From Alsobacter soli (GTDB taxonomy: Bacteria > Pseudomonadota > Alphaproteobacteria > Rhizobiales > Beijerinckiaceae), in NCBI RefSeq assembly GCF_003004785.1, contig NZ_PVZS01000007.1, forward strand, positions 62,001-126,000: DNA of 64,000 nucleotides, written 5' to 3'. The notes beneath the pieces are model-generated. The model ran no database searches, was not told the DNA's origin, and saw only the letters and a list, made by a program, of their open reading frames with translations. Below, in pieces: positions 1 to 10,580 of this stretch. Position numbers and translations under genes: made by a program. Each line of letters starts with the position of its first letter. The stretch's first letter is position 1.

Positions 1-510
1 GTCGTCGCGCTTGTTGTCCAGCACGAGATCGCCCTTGTCGGTCACAGCGACGAGCACCGCGTGGCCCTCGCCGTGGTTGTCGAGCACGGCCGACATCAGC
101 AGGCGGCCGGAGGGCCAGCCCAGGTCCATGAGCTTGCGCCGCTTCAGGAGAGCGAAGTCCTCGCAATCCCCCGCTCCGTCGTCCGGGAAGCCCCAGACGT
201 CGGACACGCCGAAGTGATCCTGGTCGGTGATCTGGCGGATGGCCCCGTTCACCTCGCGGTTGACGTCGTCGAGCTCGTCCAGGCGCTCGGGCGTGATCTT
301 GAACGACGCCACGTCGCCCTGGGGCGCGCAATCCTGCGGATTCTGCTCGCAGAAGGAATAGAAGGCCCGGGGCGCCGGGGCAGTTTTCCCGACCGTCATG
401 GCGAGCTTGGTCGGAGCGGCCTTGCCGGTCTGCGCCGCCGAGGGCGCGCTCGCCCCGGCCAAAAGAGCCAGCGCGAAGCCGAGCGTCGCCGCCCCTCGAA
501 TCGCCCCCAT
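1..510 (-). CDS. Transglutaminase-like cysteine peptidase (BTLCP/LapG-like), 3' end beyond the window
   Basis: The first 170 residues are present; the rest lies beyond base 1. An N-terminal signal peptide (hydrophobic stretch about residues 8-24, ending near SAAQ) predicts export to the periplasm. The transglutaminase-like triad is visible: Cys116 in GDCEDF, His150 in GEGHAV and Asp165 in LVLDN. BTLCP proteins (PF06035) include LapG, which clips type I secreted adhesins from the cell surface. A second full-length family member at 42298-42993 has its triad at exactly the same residue numbers, so the two are paralogues. The ATG at 508-510 fits the start of the signal peptide. The family call is firm; the substrate is unknown and no adhesin is adjacent. 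Confidence 0.85.
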   Translation of the reverse strand, partial: MGAIRGAATLGFALALLAGASAPSAAQTGKAAPTKLAMTVGKTAPAPRAFYSFCEQNPQDCAPQGDVASFKITPERLDELDDVNREVNGAIRQITDQDHFGVSDVWGFPDDGAGDCEDFALLKRRKLMDLGWPSGRLLMSAVLDNHGEGHAVLVAVTDKGDLVLDNKRDD

Positions 511-666
511 GAAACTACCCCCGGTTGTGCTGCGTTAAGCCTGCCTGTGCCTTCCGGTATTGGCCATCCGGGATTTCACGTAAGCGTCGGTTCGCCCCAG
601 GGGTGAGTCCGCCGGGCAACAGTGGCGATGGGGGGCGACTGCTTTTGCCTGCGCGTCGTATCTCCG

Positions 667-820
667 CCGTCATCCCCGGCGGCGCGAAGCGCCGGGAAGG
701 GGATCCAGGCGTTTGGGACTGCCCTGAGCAGGGGAGCTAGGCAGGCCTGCGCAGCCTCGCGCGCGCCGCCCCTGGATCCCCTTCCCCTGCGCGGCTACGC
801 CGCTCCGGCCGGTGGGAACG
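667..820. repeat. Palindromic intergenic repeat, copy 1
   Basis: Inverted repeat with arms GTCATCCCCGGCGGCGCGAA (left) and a decayed right arm containing CCTGGATCCCCTTCCC and CGCTCCGGCC. It fills most of the 341-base gap between 510 and 852; nothing else is visible there. The same family recurs at five further gaps before 17.9 kb. The right arm here ends GGTGGGAACG instead of GGGGATGACG, so this copy is degenerate. Confidence 0.75.
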
Positions 821-851
821 CCGGCCAGTCGCCTGGCCGGCTTGGTTGAGT

Positions 852-2141
852 TCAGGCCGCGATCGTCTCCAGCGCCTGCGCGAGGTCGGCAATGAGGTCG
901 TCCGGGTTCTCCACCCCGATGGACACCCGGATCGTCGCGTCGCTCACGCCGAGGCGGTCGCGGACCTCCTTGGGCACGCCGGAATGGGTCGTGGAGGCCG
1001 GGTGGCAGGCGAGCGACTCGGTCCCGCCCAGGCTCACCGCGAGCTTCACGATCTGCAGGGCGTTGAGCACCTTGAATGCCTCCGCCTCACCGCCCTTGAC
1101 GTCGAAGGAGAAGGTCGAGCCGGGCGCCAGGCACTGGGCGTCATAGGTGCGCCGGGCCGGCGAGCCCTCGGGCAGGAAGCCCAGGAAATACACCGCGCTC
1201 ACGGCCGGGTGGCCCGCGAGGTATTCGGCCACCGCCTTCGCGTTCTGGCTGGCCGCCCGCATGCGCAGCACCAGCGTCTCCAGCGAGCGCCCCAGCATCC
1301 AGCACGAGTGCGGGTCGAGCTGCGTGCCGATGGCGGAGCGCAGCAGCCGGATCGGGCGGATGTGCTCCTCCGCGCCCAGCGCCGCGCCGGCGATCAGGTC
1401 GGAGTGGCCGCCCACGTATTTCGTCAGCGAGTAGAGCGACAGGTCCGCGCCCTGCTGAATCGGTTTCTGAAAAACCGGCCCCAACATCGTGTTGTCGCAC
1501 GCGATCAGCGGCCGCTGGCCCTGCTTCTGTCCGATCGCCTCCGCCACCCGTCGGACGGCCGCGACGTCGACCAGGCTGTTCATCGGGTTGGACGGCGTCT
1601 CGATGAAGATCAGCGGCACGCGCCCCTGCGCCATGGCGGCTTCGGCGGCCTGCATCATGCCGGCCTCGTCCACCCCGTCGCCGAGCGGCGCGGCCTTCAT
1701 GCCGAAGTTGGCCAGCGTCTTGGTGATCAGCGTCTCCGTGCCGCCATAGAGCGGCTGCGAGTGGAGGATCACGTCGCCCGGCCGGGCGTAGGCCAGGATG
1801 GCGGTCGAGATCGCCGACATGCCCGAGGAGAACAGCAGCGCCTTTTCCGTCCCTTCGAACACCGCGAGGCGGTCCTCCACGATCTCGGCGTTGGGATGGT
1901 TGAAGCGCGAATAGACCAGTCCCGCTGTTTCCCCCGCCGGCAGAGTCTTGCGGCCCGAGACGTAGTCGAAGAACTCCTTGCCGTGCTCCGCCGACTTGAA
2001 CACGAAGGTGGACGTCAGGAACACCGGCGGCTTCACCGCGCCTTCGGAGAGCGCCGGGTCGAAGCCGTAGCCCAGCATCAGCGTCTCGGGCGCGAGCTTG
2101 CGGTTGCCCAGGCGGTCCTTGTGATAGCGTTTCTCGGCCAC
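852..2141 (-). CDS. Cystathionine gamma-synthase/beta-lyase family PLP enzyme
   Basis: 429 residues, the usual length for Cys/Met-metabolism PLP enzymes. Fold type I features are clear: the substrate/phosphate loop FSSGMSAIS, the ETPSNP motif, Asp in ACDNT, and the Schiff-base lysine in [11 protein letters not shown]. The start is GTG with AGGA about 9 bases upstream. Members act as cystathionine gamma-synthase, cystathionine lyase, methionine gamma-lyase or O-acetylhomoserine sulfhydrylase, and sequence inspection alone does not separate these. It is a lone minus-strand gene flanked by intergenic repeats and next to an aromatic catabolism cluster, so metabolic coupling is not evident. Confidence 0.85.
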   Translation of the reverse strand: MAEKRYHKDRLGNRKLAPETLMLGYGFDPALSEGAVKPPVFLTSTFVFKSAEHGKEFFDYVSGRKTLPAGETAGLVYSRFNHPNAEIVEDRLAVFEGTEKALLFSSGMSAISTAILAYARPGDVILHSQPLYGGTETLITKTLANFGMKAAPLGDGVDEAGMMQAAEAAMAQGRVPLIFIETPSNPMNSLVDVAAVRRVAEAIGQKQGQRPLIACDNTMLGPVFQKPIQQGADLSLYSLTKYVGGHSDLIAGAALGAEEHIRPIRLLRSAIGTQLDPHSCWMLGRSLETLVLRMRAASQNAKAVAEYLAGHPAVSAVYFLGFLPEGSPARRTYDAQCLAPGSTFSFDVKGGEAEAFKVLNALQIVKLAVSLGGTESLACHPASTTHSGVPKEVRDRLGVSDATIRVSIGVENPDDLIADLAQALETIAA

Positions 2142-2192
2142 GACGTGCGGTCCTGTTTTGGAGGGGATCGGAGCGCCAGCCTAGCACGCAAC

Positions 2193-2223
2193 CATGCTTG
2201 CGAGCGAAGCGAAGCAATCCAGG
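2193..2223. repeat. Partial GCGAGCGAAGCGAAGCAATCC repeat
   Basis: A short copy of the common alphaproteobacterial intergenic motif reading TTGCGAGCGAAGCGAAGCAA. A fuller palindromic relative lies at 11879-11982. No function is implied. Confidence 0.5.
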
Positions 2224-2280
2224 GGCGCGCTCCCTTATGGCTCGCCGCTGTACTCCCAATAACGAGCTGAATCGGGGGCC

Positions 2281-2386
2281 GTCATCCCCGGCGCGCCGCA
2301 GGCGCGGGAAGGAGATCCACAGGTGCGCTCTGCAGCCCTGGATCCCCTTCCCCTCCGCGGCTGCGCCGCTCCGGCCGGGGATGACG
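2281..2386. repeat. Palindromic intergenic repeat, copy 2
   Basis: Arms run from GTCATCCCCGGCGCGCC on the left to CTCCGGCCGGGGATGACG on the right, with inner arms around GGATCC and CCTGGATCCCCTTCCC. It can fold into a long hairpin. It sits in the gap between the PLP enzyme and the hydroxylase/reductase gene, upstream of the TTTAAGCTTAAA element. Confidence 0.8.
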
Positions 2387-2444
2387 GCGAGGCACGACCG
2401 GCTTCCCTCGACGCGTTCGAAAGCCGCCTTGCTCCCGAAAATAT

Positions 2445-2456
2445 TTTAAGCTTAAA
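2445..2456 (+). promoter_or_regulatory. Putative MarR operator TTTAAGCTTAAA (site 1)
   Basis: A perfect 12-bp palindrome in an AT-rich patch 72 bp upstream of the hydroxylase/reductase start. The same palindrome, followed in both places by one base, CATCT, one base and GCG, lies upstream of the SDR-MarR operon at 12042. The shared flanks argue for one regulator, most simply the MarR protein at 12852. Confidence 0.6.
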
Positions 2457-2528
2457 TCATCTTGCGGCCCGGCGCGGACCGCGCCAAGGGTCCGCCCCGG
2501 CCGTCGCAGCAGCGACGGGAGGCGGACC

Positions 2529-4886
2529 ATGCGCATCAGCATCATCGGCGGCGGGCCCGCGGGGCTCTATTTCGCCATCCTGGCCGCCAAGTCCTTCCCG
2601 CAGGCCGCGATTACGGTGAGCGAGCGCAACCGCGCCGACGACACCTTCGGCTTCGGCGTCGTGTTCTCCGACCAGACGCTCGACAATTTCGAGAAGGCCG
2701 ACCGGGAGAGCTACGCGGCCATCACGAACGCCTTCGCCTATTGGGACGACATCGCCATCCATATCCGCGGCGAGACGCACCGCATCGGCGGCAACGGCTT
2801 CTGCGGCTGCTCGCGCCGCACCCTCCTGATGCTGCTGCAGGAGCGGGCCCGGGCGCTCGGCGTCACGCTCCGCTTCGGCCAGGAGCTCGAGGCGATCCCT
2901 GGCCCGGACGAGGCCGACCTCGTGGTGGTGGCCGACGGCGTGAACTCGCGCTTCCGCGAGCAGCATCGCGACCACTTCGGCACGCAGGTGGACCTGCGGC
3001 CCAACCGCTTCGCCTGGATGGGCTCGACCCGCCCCTTCGACGCCTTCTCGTTCTTCTTCAAGGAGACTGAGTGGGGCGTCTTCATCGCCCATTGCTACCA
3101 GTACGAGGCCGACCGCTCGACCTGGGTCCTGGAGACAGACCCGGAGACCTTCGCCAAGGCGGGCCTCGGCGCCCTGACCGAGGCCGAGAGCGTCGCCTTC
3201 ATGGAGCGCGTCTTCGCCGAGGAGCTCCAGGGCCATCCGCTGATCGCCAACCGGTCGATGTGGCGGCAATTCCCCATGATCCGCAACGACCGCTGGACGA
3301 TGGACGACCGCGTCGTCCTGCTCGGCGACGCCAAGGCGACCGCACACTTCTCCATCGGCTCCGGCACCAAACTCGCCATGGAGGACTCGATCGCGCTCCA
3401 CCGGGCTCTCTTGGCCGAGCGCGGCGCGGTCGCCCCGGCCCTCCGCCGCTTCGAGACGGGCCGGCGCGAGGAGGTCGAGAAGACCCAGCACGCCGCCGAC
3501 GTCAGCCTCGTGTGGTTCGAGCACGTGAAGCGCTTCCTCGACATGGACCCGGTGCAGTTCGCCTTCGGGCTCATGACGCGCGCCAAGTCGATCACCTACG
3601 ACAACCTGGAGCTCCGGGCGCCCGAATTCGTGCGCGCGGTCGACCGCAGCTTCGCCGCCAACCTTGCCCGCAGCGGAACGCCCGTAAACGTGGCGGAGCC
3701 GGTTGCCCCGGCCTTCCAGCCCTTCAGGCTCCGCGAGCTCACGATTCCGAACCGGCTCGTGATGTCCCCCATGTGCATGTACAGCGCGCAGGAGGGCCTG
3801 CCCGGGGACTTCCACCTCGTCCACTACGGTTCGCGCGCCATGGGCGGGGCGGGCCTGATCTTCACCGAGATGACCTGCGTGGCCCCGGAGGCGCGCATCA
3901 CCCCCGGTTGCGCCGGTTTGTGGAACGACGCCCAGCAGGCCGCATGGACCCGCATCGTCGATTTCGTCCATGCCCATTCGGCGGCGAAGGTCTGCCTCCA
4001 GCTCGGCCACGCCGGCCGCAAGGGCGGCACGAGGCTGATGTGGGAGGCCATGGACAGGCCCCTGCCCGACGGCGGCTGGGACATCGTGGCCCCCTCGCCC
4101 CTGCCCTATTACCCCGAGAGCCGGACGCCCAAGGCCATGGACCGGGCCGACATGGACCAGGTCCGCGACCAGTTCGTCGCGGCGGTCCGCCGCGGCGAGG
4201 CCTGCGGCTTCGACATGCTTGAGCTCCACGCCGCCCACGGCTACCTGCTGGCGAGCTTCCTGTCCCCAGTCACCAACCAGCGCACCGATGAGTATGGCGG
4301 CTCTCTGGAGAACCGGTTGCGCTACCCGCTCGAGGTGTTCGCGGCGATGCGGGAAGCCTGGCCGGCCGGAAAGCCCATGTCGGTGCGCATCTCAGCCACC
4401 GACTGGATCGAGGGCGGGATCACGGGCGACGACGCCGTCGCCATCGCCGAAGCCTTCGCCCAGGCGGGCGCGGACCTGGTGGACGTCTCCACCGGCCAGA
4501 CCTCCCCGGCTTCACGCCCCTTCTACGGCCGCATGTTCCAGACGCCCTTCGCCGAGCAGATCCGCAACGAGGCGCGCGTGGCCACCATGGCGGTCGGGAA
4601 CATCACCAGCGTCGACCAGGCCAACACCATCCTGGCCGCCGGCCGCGCCGACCTCGTGGCCTTCGGCCGCCCGCACCTGGCCGATCCCGCCTTCGCCCTG
4701 CGCGCGGCCGCCTGGTACGGCGCCGACGCCTTCGCGCCCAACCCCTACCGCCCGGGCTGGGAACAGCTGAAGCGCAACACGCCACGCGAAAAGGCGGACC
4801 TCGTGGACCTGAAGCTTAAGGCCAAGCCAAAGTCCCATCGCGTTCAGCAAACCGACGGGAGCCCGTTGCGCGACGCGGCGGAATGA
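2529..4886 (+). CDS. Bifunctional aryl-CoA hydroxylase/oxidoreductase (salicylyl-CoA 5-hydroxylase/2-aminobenzoyl-CoA monooxygenase-reductase family)
   Basis: 785 residues in two fused domains. Residues 1 to about 375 are an FAD aromatic monooxygenase: the GGGPAG dinucleotide motif near residue 8, and the second FAD motif [16 protein letters not shown]. From about residue 397 follows an Old-Yellow-Enzyme FMN barrel ([15 protein letters not shown], the HAAHGYLL motif, the YGGSLENR motif and a phosphate site near AFGRPHL). This architecture and length match the family that hydroxylates and then reduces 2-aminobenzoyl-CoA, also annotated as salicylyl-CoA 5-hydroxylase/oxidoreductase. No gentisate dioxygenase is in the window, whereas beta-oxidation genes and RidA are, so 2-aminobenzoyl-CoA is the better guess. 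It carries the same palindrome upstream as the 12-kb operon. Confidence 0.85.
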   Translation: MRISIIGGGPAGLYFAILAAKSFPQAAITVSERNRADDTFGFGVVFSDQTLDNFEKADRESYAAITNAFAYWDDIAIHIRGETHRIGGNGFCGCSRRTLLMLLQERARALGVTLRFGQELEAIPGPDEADLVVVADGVNSRFREQHRDHFGTQVDLRPNRFAWMGSTRPFDAFSFFFKETEWGVFIAHCYQYEADRSTWVLETDPETFAKAGLGALTEAESVAFMERVFAEELQGHPLIANRSMWRQFPMIRNDRWTMDDRVVLLGDAKATAHFSIGSGTKLAMEDSIALHRALLAERGAVAPALRRFETGRREEVEKTQHAADVSLVWFEHVKRFLDMDPVQFAFGLMTRAKSITYDNLELRAPEFVRAVDRSFAANLARSGTPVNVAEPVAPAFQPFRLRELTIPNRLVMSPMCMYSAQEGLPGDFHLVHYGSRAMGGAGLIFTEMTCVAPEARITPGCAGLWNDAQQAAWTRIVDFVHAHSAAKVCLQLGHAGRKGGTRLMWEAMDRPLPDGGWDIVAPSPLPYYPESRTPKAMDRADMDQVRDQFVAAVRRGEACGFDMLELHAAHGYLLASFLSPVTNQRTDEYGGSLENRLRYPLEVFAAMREAWPAGKPMSVRISATDWIEGGITGDDAVAIAEAFAQAGADLVDVSTGQTSPASRPFYGRMFQTPFAEQIRNEARVATMAVGNITSVDQANTILAAGRADLVAFGRPHLADPAFALRAAAWYGADAFAPNPYRPGWEQLKRNTPREKADLVDLKLKAKPKSHRVQQTDGSPLRDAAE

Positions 4887-4924
4887 TCGTTTGATGGCGG
4901 GAACCGGGGGGGGGAAATTTTCGC

Positions 4925-6172
4925 ATGCACGTCATCATCGTAGGGGGCGGGATCGGCGGGCTCACGGCGGCGCTGATGCTCCACCGCCGCGGGATCAAGG
5001 CGACCGTCTTCGAGCAGTCTTCGGCCATTCGCGAGGTGGGCGTCGGCATCAACACGCTGCCGCACGCCATCGCCGAGCTCGAGCAGCTGGGCCTGCTGCC
5101 TGCGCTGGACTCTGTCGGCGTCCGCACCCGCGAATTGATCTACATGAACCGCTACGGCCAGACCGTATGGCGAGAGCCGCGCGGGACCTATGCCGGGTTC
5201 AAGGTCCCGCAGTTCTCCATCCACCGCGGGCGGTTGCAGAAGGTCATCGCCGACGCCGTGGTCGAGCGCCTTGGCCCGGACGCCGTGCGCACCGGGCGCC
5301 GCCTGCTCGGCTTCATCGAGGACGAGGGCGGGGTCACTGCCCACTTCGCTGACAGCCGCTACGGCGCGGACGGCGAGACGATCCGCGGCGACGTGCTGGT
5401 GGGCGCCGACGGCATCCACTCGGTCGTGCGCGCCCGCTATTTCCCGAACCAGGGCTCGCCCAAGTGGCAGGGCGTCCGCATGTGGCGCGGCGCGATCGAC
5501 TGGCCGCAGTTCCTCGACGGCGAGAGCATGATCATCGCCGGCGGCATGCAGGCCAAGCTGGTGCTCTACCCCATCGGGAGGGGCGAGCGCCCGGATACGC
5601 GCCTCACCAACTGGGTGGTGAACGTGCGCCTGGGCGACCCGGACCGGCCGCCGCCGAAGGAGACGTGGTCCACCCAGGGGCGCCTGGAGGACGTGCTGCC
5701 CTTCGCCCGCCGCTTCACTGTGCCGGGCGTGGATGTGGAAGGGTTGGTCAAGGCGACGCCGCAGTTCTGGGAATACCCCATGTGCGACCGCGACCCCCTG
5801 CCCCGCTGGACGCACGGCCGCGTGTCCCTGCTGGGCGACGCCGCGCACCCCATGTACCCGGTGGGCTCCAACGGCGCGAGCCAGGCCATCCTGGACGCCC
5901 GCTGCCTGGCCGATTGTCTCGCGAAAGCGGAGCACCCGCGCCATGGCCTGGCGATGTACGAGGCCGAGCGCCTGCCCAAGACGGCCGAGATCGTCGCCAT
6001 CAACCGCCAGGGCGGCCCCGAGCGCGTCATTGACGCCGTCGAGGCGCTCGCCCCCAACGGCTTCGACGACGTGGAGCGCGTCCTGAACTACGCGCGGCGC
6101 GAGGCCATCGTGAAGAGCTACGCCGGCGCGGCCGGCTTCGCCCTGCAGCAGCTCAACCGCAAGGCGGGCTAG
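4925..6172 (+). CDS. FAD-dependent aromatic monooxygenase (flavin-dependent oxidoreductase)
   Basis: 415 residues of the class A flavoprotein hydroxylase family. Visible are the N-terminal GGGIGGL FAD-binding loop, the middle DG motif LVGADGIHSVVRA and the C-terminal GD motif SLLGDAAHPMYPVGSNGASQ. The gene starts 38 bases after the hydroxylase/reductase stop on the same strand, so it is probably cotranscribed; a G-rich run precedes the ATG. The family includes 3-hydroxybenzoate 6-hydroxylase and PhzS-like enzymes, and the exact substrate cannot be told. The context suggests hydroxylation of a CoA-free aromatic or a pathway side product. Confidence 0.8.
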   Translation: MHVIIVGGGIGGLTAALMLHRRGIKATVFEQSSAIREVGVGINTLPHAIAELEQLGLLPALDSVGVRTRELIYMNRYGQTVWREPRGTYAGFKVPQFSIHRGRLQKVIADAVVERLGPDAVRTGRRLLGFIEDEGGVTAHFADSRYGADGETIRGDVLVGADGIHSVVRARYFPNQGSPKWQGVRMWRGAIDWPQFLDGESMIIAGGMQAKLVLYPIGRGERPDTRLTNWVVNVRLGDPDRPPPKETWSTQGRLEDVLPFARRFTVPGVDVEGLVKATPQFWEYPMCDRDPLPRWTHGRVSLLGDAAHPMYPVGSNGASQAILDARCLADCLAKAEHPRHGLAMYEAERLPKTAEIVAINRQGGPERVIDAVEALAPNGFDDVERVLNYARREAIVKSYAGAAGFALQQLNRKAG

Positions 6173-6237
6173 ACCCCTCTCCCCTTTAAGGGTTGAGGGC
6201 CTCAGGGCGCAGAGCCCCTGGCCACGTGCATTCCACC

Positions 6238-6340
6238 GTCATCCCCGGCGACCTGCGCAGCAGGTCGGGAAGGGGATCCAGGGGGTTCGCACAGCAGCCC
6301 TGGATCCCCTTCCCGGCGCTTCGCGCCGCCGGGGATGACG
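6238..6340. repeat. Palindromic intergenic repeat, copy 3
   Basis: Left arm GTCATCCCCGGCGACCTG, inner arms GGGAAGGGGATCCAGGG and CCCTGGATCCCCTTCCC, right arm CGCCGGGGATGACGGC. It lies between the convergent monooxygenase and cupin genes. It could act as a bidirectional transcription barrier, but there is no T-run. Confidence 0.8.
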
Positions 6341-6428
6341 GCGAGATAGGCGCGGCGAGATCGATCCAAATGGGACCAGCCCTCATCCCGACCCTCTCCG
6401 GCATCGCGGGGAGAGGGAGAGGCAACCC

Positions 6429-6887
6429 TCACGCCCCCTCGGGAGGAGGCGGCAGGAAGTCCACCTCGTGCTTGGCGGAGAGCGCCACCACGTCGGCCGG
6501 GTTCTGATCGGCCATGGAGTGGATGCCCCAGAACAGGTCGAACAGCCGGCGAGTGGGCGACACCCAGAACAGGCACTTGTTGACCCCGTCCGACTTGTTG
6601 AAGATCCCGTGCGGGATGCCCATCGGCAGGCGGATCAGGTCGCCGGCCGTCGCCGACATCTCCTGGCCGTCAAGCACGAGGTCGAAGCGGCCCTCGAGCA
6701 CGTAGATGAACTCGTCCTGGGTCGGATGGATGTGCGGCGGCACGAAGGTCCCGGGCGGGAATGTCGCGTGCCAGGAGAACGAGCTCTCGGTCAGGTGCTT
6801 GGGCACATAGGTCTGGCCCAGGATGTTCCAGACGATGCCGTCCATCCCTTGCCCGGCCGGCGTCACGCCCGCGGTCATCGGCTTCAT
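6429..6887 (-). CDS. Cupin-domain protein
   Basis: 152 residues forming a single cupin barrel. Motif 1 is PPHIHPTQDEFIYVLEG, with His-His-Glu type metal ligands, and motif 2 reaches MGIPHGIFN. It follows the Liv-type importer ATPase by 21 bases on the same strand and is the last gene of that unit. Such stand-alone cupins can be metal-dependent dioxygenases, isomerases or ligand sensors. Being tied to an aromatic-acid importer suggests a catabolic or sensing role, but none can be assigned. Confidence 0.75.
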   Translation of the reverse strand: MKPMTAGVTPAGQGMDGIVWNILGQTYVPKHLTESSFSWHATFPPGTFVPPHIHPTQDEFIYVLEGRFDLVLDGQEMSATAGDLIRLPMGIPHGIFNKSDGVNKCLFWVSPTRRLFDLFWGIHSMADQNPADVVALSAKHEVDFLPPPPEGA

Positions 6888-6908
6888 GGGTCCCCTCCCT
6901 TCGGGTTT

Positions 6909-7606
<698 letters not shown>

Positions 7607-7607
<1 letters not shown>

Positions 7608-8359
7608 CAGGCCGCCTCGTCGCCCAGATATGCCGCACGCACGGCCGGGTCCGACCGGATCGCCTGCGGCGTCCCGCTGGCGATGACTTCGCCGTAGACC
7701 AGCACGCTGATGCGGTCGGCCAGGGAGAACACCGCCTCCATGTCGTGCTCCACCAGCAGCAGCGCGTAGCGCCCTTTCAGCGAGCGCAGCAGCTCGACGA
7801 TGCGGCCGGATTCCTCCCGGCCGACGCCCGCCATGGGTTCGTCCAGCAGCAGGACCTTCGGCCCCATCGCGAGCGCCATGGCGATCTCCAGCGCCCGCTT
7901 CTCGCCATGGGACAGGCGGCCCGCCGGAACCGCCGCACGGGTGGACAGCCCCACCGCGGCCAGCGCCGCCCGAGCCTCGCCGTTGAGCGCCTCATCCGCC
8001 GCAACCCGGCCGAACAGCCGCAGCGGCCGCTTCGCCCGCGCTTGCGCCGCGAGCGCGACGTTCCCGAGCGCGTCGAGCGAGGGGATGATGGACGTGATCT
8101 GGAACGTCCGCGCCAGCCCGGCCCGGGCCCGCGCCGCAGGCGGCGCGCCTGTAAGGTCGGCCCCGTCGATCAGCACGCGCCCGGCGTCCGGCCGCAGCGT
8201 GCCCGCGATCTGGTGGATCAGCGTGGTTTTCCCTGCGCCATTCGGCCCGATCAGCGCATGCAACTCGCCGGGCATGACGTCCAGGGCGACGTCGTTGGTG
8301 ACGGCCAGCGCCCCGAAGGACTTGCGCAACCCGTCGATGCGGACGATCGGCTCAGCCAC
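7607..8359 (-). CDS. livG: Branched-chain amino acid-type ABC transporter ATP-binding protein (LivG)
   Basis: 250 residues with Walker A GPNGAGKTT, signature LSHGEKRALEIAMAL and Walker B VLLLDEPMAGVG. The LSHGEKR form of the signature and the following MAGVG are LivG hallmarks. It overlaps the downstream LivF gene by one base and the upstream LivM gene by eight, so the four genes are translationally coupled. Confidence 0.9.
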
Positions 8360-9356
8360 GGGCGCCTCCCCGACTGGTCAAGCGGCGCAAGAGGTCGGCG
8401 AGGCCGCCGCGCGTGAACAGCACGAAGAGGACGATCAGGACGCCGAAAGCGAGCTTCCAGTGCTCGGAAAAGCCCGACAGCGCTTCCTCCAGCAGCAGGA
8501 AGGCCGCTGCGCCCAGCACCGCGCCCCACAGCGAGCCCAGCCCGCCGATGATGATCATGAAGATCAACTCGCCCGAGCGCTGCCAGGCCATGTAGGCCGG
8601 GCTCACGAACTCCGCCTGGTTGGCCAGCAGCACTCCCGCCACTGAGGCCAGCATGCCGGACATCACGTAGGCCGCGAGCCGGATGCGGAACACGTCGAAG
8701 CCGAAGGAGGCGACCCGCACCGGGTTGTCGCGAGCTCCTTGGAGCGCCCTGCCAAAGCGCGAGCCCACGATGGCCCGCACCAGCGTGTAGGCGGCCGCGA
8801 GGAACCCAAGCGACACATAGAAGAACGCGACCTTGTTCTCCAGCACCGGGAAGCCTGCCACGGTTGAGCGCTCGAACAGCGTCAGCCCGTCGTCGCCACC
8901 ATAGGCGTAGAGCGCCTGCGAGAAGAAGAACGCCATCTGCCCGAAGGCCAGCGTGATCATGATGAAGGCCACGCCCTTGGTGCGCAGCGAGGCTGCGCCC
9001 GTGAAGGCGCCGAAGGCCGCCGCCAGCGCCAACGCGACGGGCAGGACGAGCAGCAGGTCCCCTCGACCGCCGTCCACCATGATGCCGGCCGTATAGGCCC
9101 CGATGCCAACGAAAGCCGCGTGGCCGAAGCTGACCAGCCCGCCGACGCCCAGGATAAGGTCCAGCGACAGCGCCGCGATCGCCATGATGACGATGCGGTT
9201 CACCAGGGACAGCCAGTAGGTCTGCCCCGTGGCGATCGCGACCAGCGGAAATAGCCCGAACAGCGCCAGCAGCACCAGCGGCGAGACCCCGTCCAGGGCC
9301 AACGCGCGCCGCGGCGCCGGGGGCGCGGCGCCCGCGCCGGTCGCTTCCGCGCTCAT
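8352..9356 (-). CDS. livM: Branched-chain amino acid-type ABC transporter permease (LivM)
   Basis: 334 residues with about ten hydrophobic segments and the LivM-type cytoplasmic loop GRALQGARDNPVRVASFGFD. The open frame extends far upstream, but the ATG at 9354-9356 starts a normal LivM N-terminus and overlaps the LivH stop as ATGA. The upstream extension is therefore a frame artefact over LivH. The integral membrane protein forms the channel with LivH. Confidence 0.88.
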   Translation of the reverse strand: MSAEATGAGAAPPAPRRALALDGVSPLVLLALFGLFPLVAIATGQTYWLSLVNRIVIMAIAALSLDLILGVGGLVSFGHAAFVGIGAYTAGIMVDGGRGDLLLVLPVALALAAAFGAFTGAASLRTKGVAFIMITLAFGQMAFFFSQALYAYGGDDGLTLFERSTVAGFPVLENKVAFFYVSLGFLAAAYTLVRAIVGSRFGRALQGARDNPVRVASFGFDVFRIRLAAYVMSGMLASVAGVLLANQAEFVSPAYMAWQRSGELIFMIIIGGLGSLWGAVLGAAAFLLLEEALSGFSEHWKLAFGVLIVLFVLFTRGGLADLLRRLTSRGGARG

Positions 9357-10279
9357 GTGCGCCCCCGCGCCGGCATGAGCCCCTCGGGCCGGAAGAACAG
9401 CACGACCGCCATGAGGATGTAGATGAACGCCGAGGACAGCCCGCCCGCCACGCCCCGAGCCGCCGCGGGGGGCAGGAACAGACGCAGGAGGTCCACGGAG
9501 TACGACCGCCCCAGCGTGTCCAACAGGCCCACGATCAGCGCCGCCGCGAAGGCGCCGCGGATGGAGCCGATTCCGCCGATCACGATCACCACGAACGCCA
9601 GGATCAGCACGCTGTCGCCCATGCCGGGCTCGACGGAGAGAATCGGCGCCGCCATCGCCCCGGCGAATCCGGCCAGCATGGCCCCGAAGGCGAACACGAT
9701 CATGAACAGCCGGTTGATGTCGACGCCCAGCGCCGAGACAATGGGCGCATTGGAGGCGCCTGCCCGCACCAGCATGCCGATGCGGGTCTTCTCGATGAGG
9801 AGCCAGAGCAGCCCCGCCACCGCCAGCGCGGCCAGGATGATCGCGAAGCGGTACACGGGGTAGAGCACGCCCTCGCCCATGGCCACGGCGCCCTGCAGCG
9901 CCTCCGGCACCGCCACGCTGATCGGCGCCGCGCCCCAGATCATCTTCACCGTTTCGTTGAGGACGAGGATCAGCCCGAAGGTCGCCAGCACCTGGTCCAG
10001 GTGGCTGCGCGCGTAGAGGTGGCGGAAGATAAGCCCCTCCATCGCCAGCCCGATCGCCAGCGCGCCCACGAGCGCCAGCACGAGACCGAGGGCGAAGCTG
10101 CCCGTATAGGCGATCAGCGCAGCCGCCAGATACGCGCCCACCATGTACTGCACGCCATGGGCGAGATTGATGAAGTCCATCACCCCGAACACCAGCGTCA
10201 GCCCCGCCGCCACCAGGAACAGCAGCAGCCCGAGCTGGAGCCCGTTCAGGACCTGGATGGTGAGGAGGGTGATGGACAT
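9353..10279 (-). CDS. livH: Branched-chain amino acid-type ABC transporter permease (LivH)
   Basis: 308 residues, highly hydrophobic. It has the LivH N-terminal pattern VLNGLQLGLLLFLVAAGLTL and the conserved FVVIVIGGIGSIRGAF segment near residue 230. It overlaps LivM by four bases. A roughly 300-base gap holding two repeat elements separates it from the upstream binding-protein gene, which may allow partial polarity between them. Confidence 0.88.
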   Translation of the reverse strand: MSITLLTIQVLNGLQLGLLLFLVAAGLTLVFGVMDFINLAHGVQYMVGAYLAAALIAYTGSFALGLVLALVGALAIGLAMEGLIFRHLYARSHLDQVLATFGLILVLNETVKMIWGAAPISVAVPEALQGAVAMGEGVLYPVYRFAIILAALAVAGLLWLLIEKTRIGMLVRAGASNAPIVSALGVDINRLFMIVFAFGAMLAGFAGAMAAPILSVEPGMGDSVLILAFVVIVIGGIGSIRGAFAAALIVGLLDTLGRSYSVDLLRLFLPPAAARGVAGGLSSAFIYILMAVVLFFRPEGLMPARGRT

Positions 10280-10336
10280 CGAGAACTGTGCTCGCTCGCG
10301 AAATGCGGGTCTTTGGTTGGGTGCGAACTCTCAACC

Positions 10337-10412
10337 GCCATCCCCGGGCTTGTCCCGGGGATCCACGTCCGGGGCGCCCGCGTGGATGGCCGGGACAGGC
10401 CCGGCCATGACG
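10337..10412. repeat. Inverted repeat with CCATCCCCGGG...CCGGCCATGACG arms
   Basis: Imperfect palindrome with arms CCATCCCCGGGCTTGTCCCG and GGACAGGCCCGGCCATGACG. It is of a different subtype from the GGATCC-containing family next to it. It lies in the LivH/binding-protein gap. Confidence 0.55.
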
Positions 10413-10458
10413 ACTGAAGCACAACGCGGCGGGCCCGATGATCCAGGCCTAACGGCGC

Positions 10459-10564
10459 GTCATCCCCGGCGGCGCGAAGCGCCGGGAAGGGGATCCAGGG
10501 GCAGAGCGCGGACGCCCTGGATCCCCTCCCCCTCCGCGCCTGCGGCGCTCCGGCCGGGGATGAC
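10459..10564. repeat. Palindromic intergenic repeat, copy 4
   Basis: Near-ideal copy: left arm GTCATCCCCGGCGGCGCGAA, inner GGAAGGGGATCCAGGG and CCCTGGATCCCCTCC, right arm CTCCGGCCGGGGATGAC. It lies immediately downstream of the binding-protein gene and could limit read-through or stabilise its mRNA 3' end, raising binding protein over permease. Confidence 0.8.
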
Positions 10565-10580
10565 GGACGCCAAACGTCCG

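Noticed and set aside
2457-4238. 593-codon minus-strand open frame opposite the hydroxylase/reductase gene
   Set aside because: It is an antisense frame created by high GC and codon bias; it has no domain and lies wholly over a firmly identified gene. Similar frames at 846-2270, 15574-16935, 33396-35204 and 39326-41041 were rejected for the same reason.
4925-6172. Assignment as 3-hydroxybenzoate 6-hydroxylase or salicylate hydroxylase
   Set aside because: Only general class A flavoprotein motifs can be seen; no downstream ring-cleavage genes support a specific substrate.
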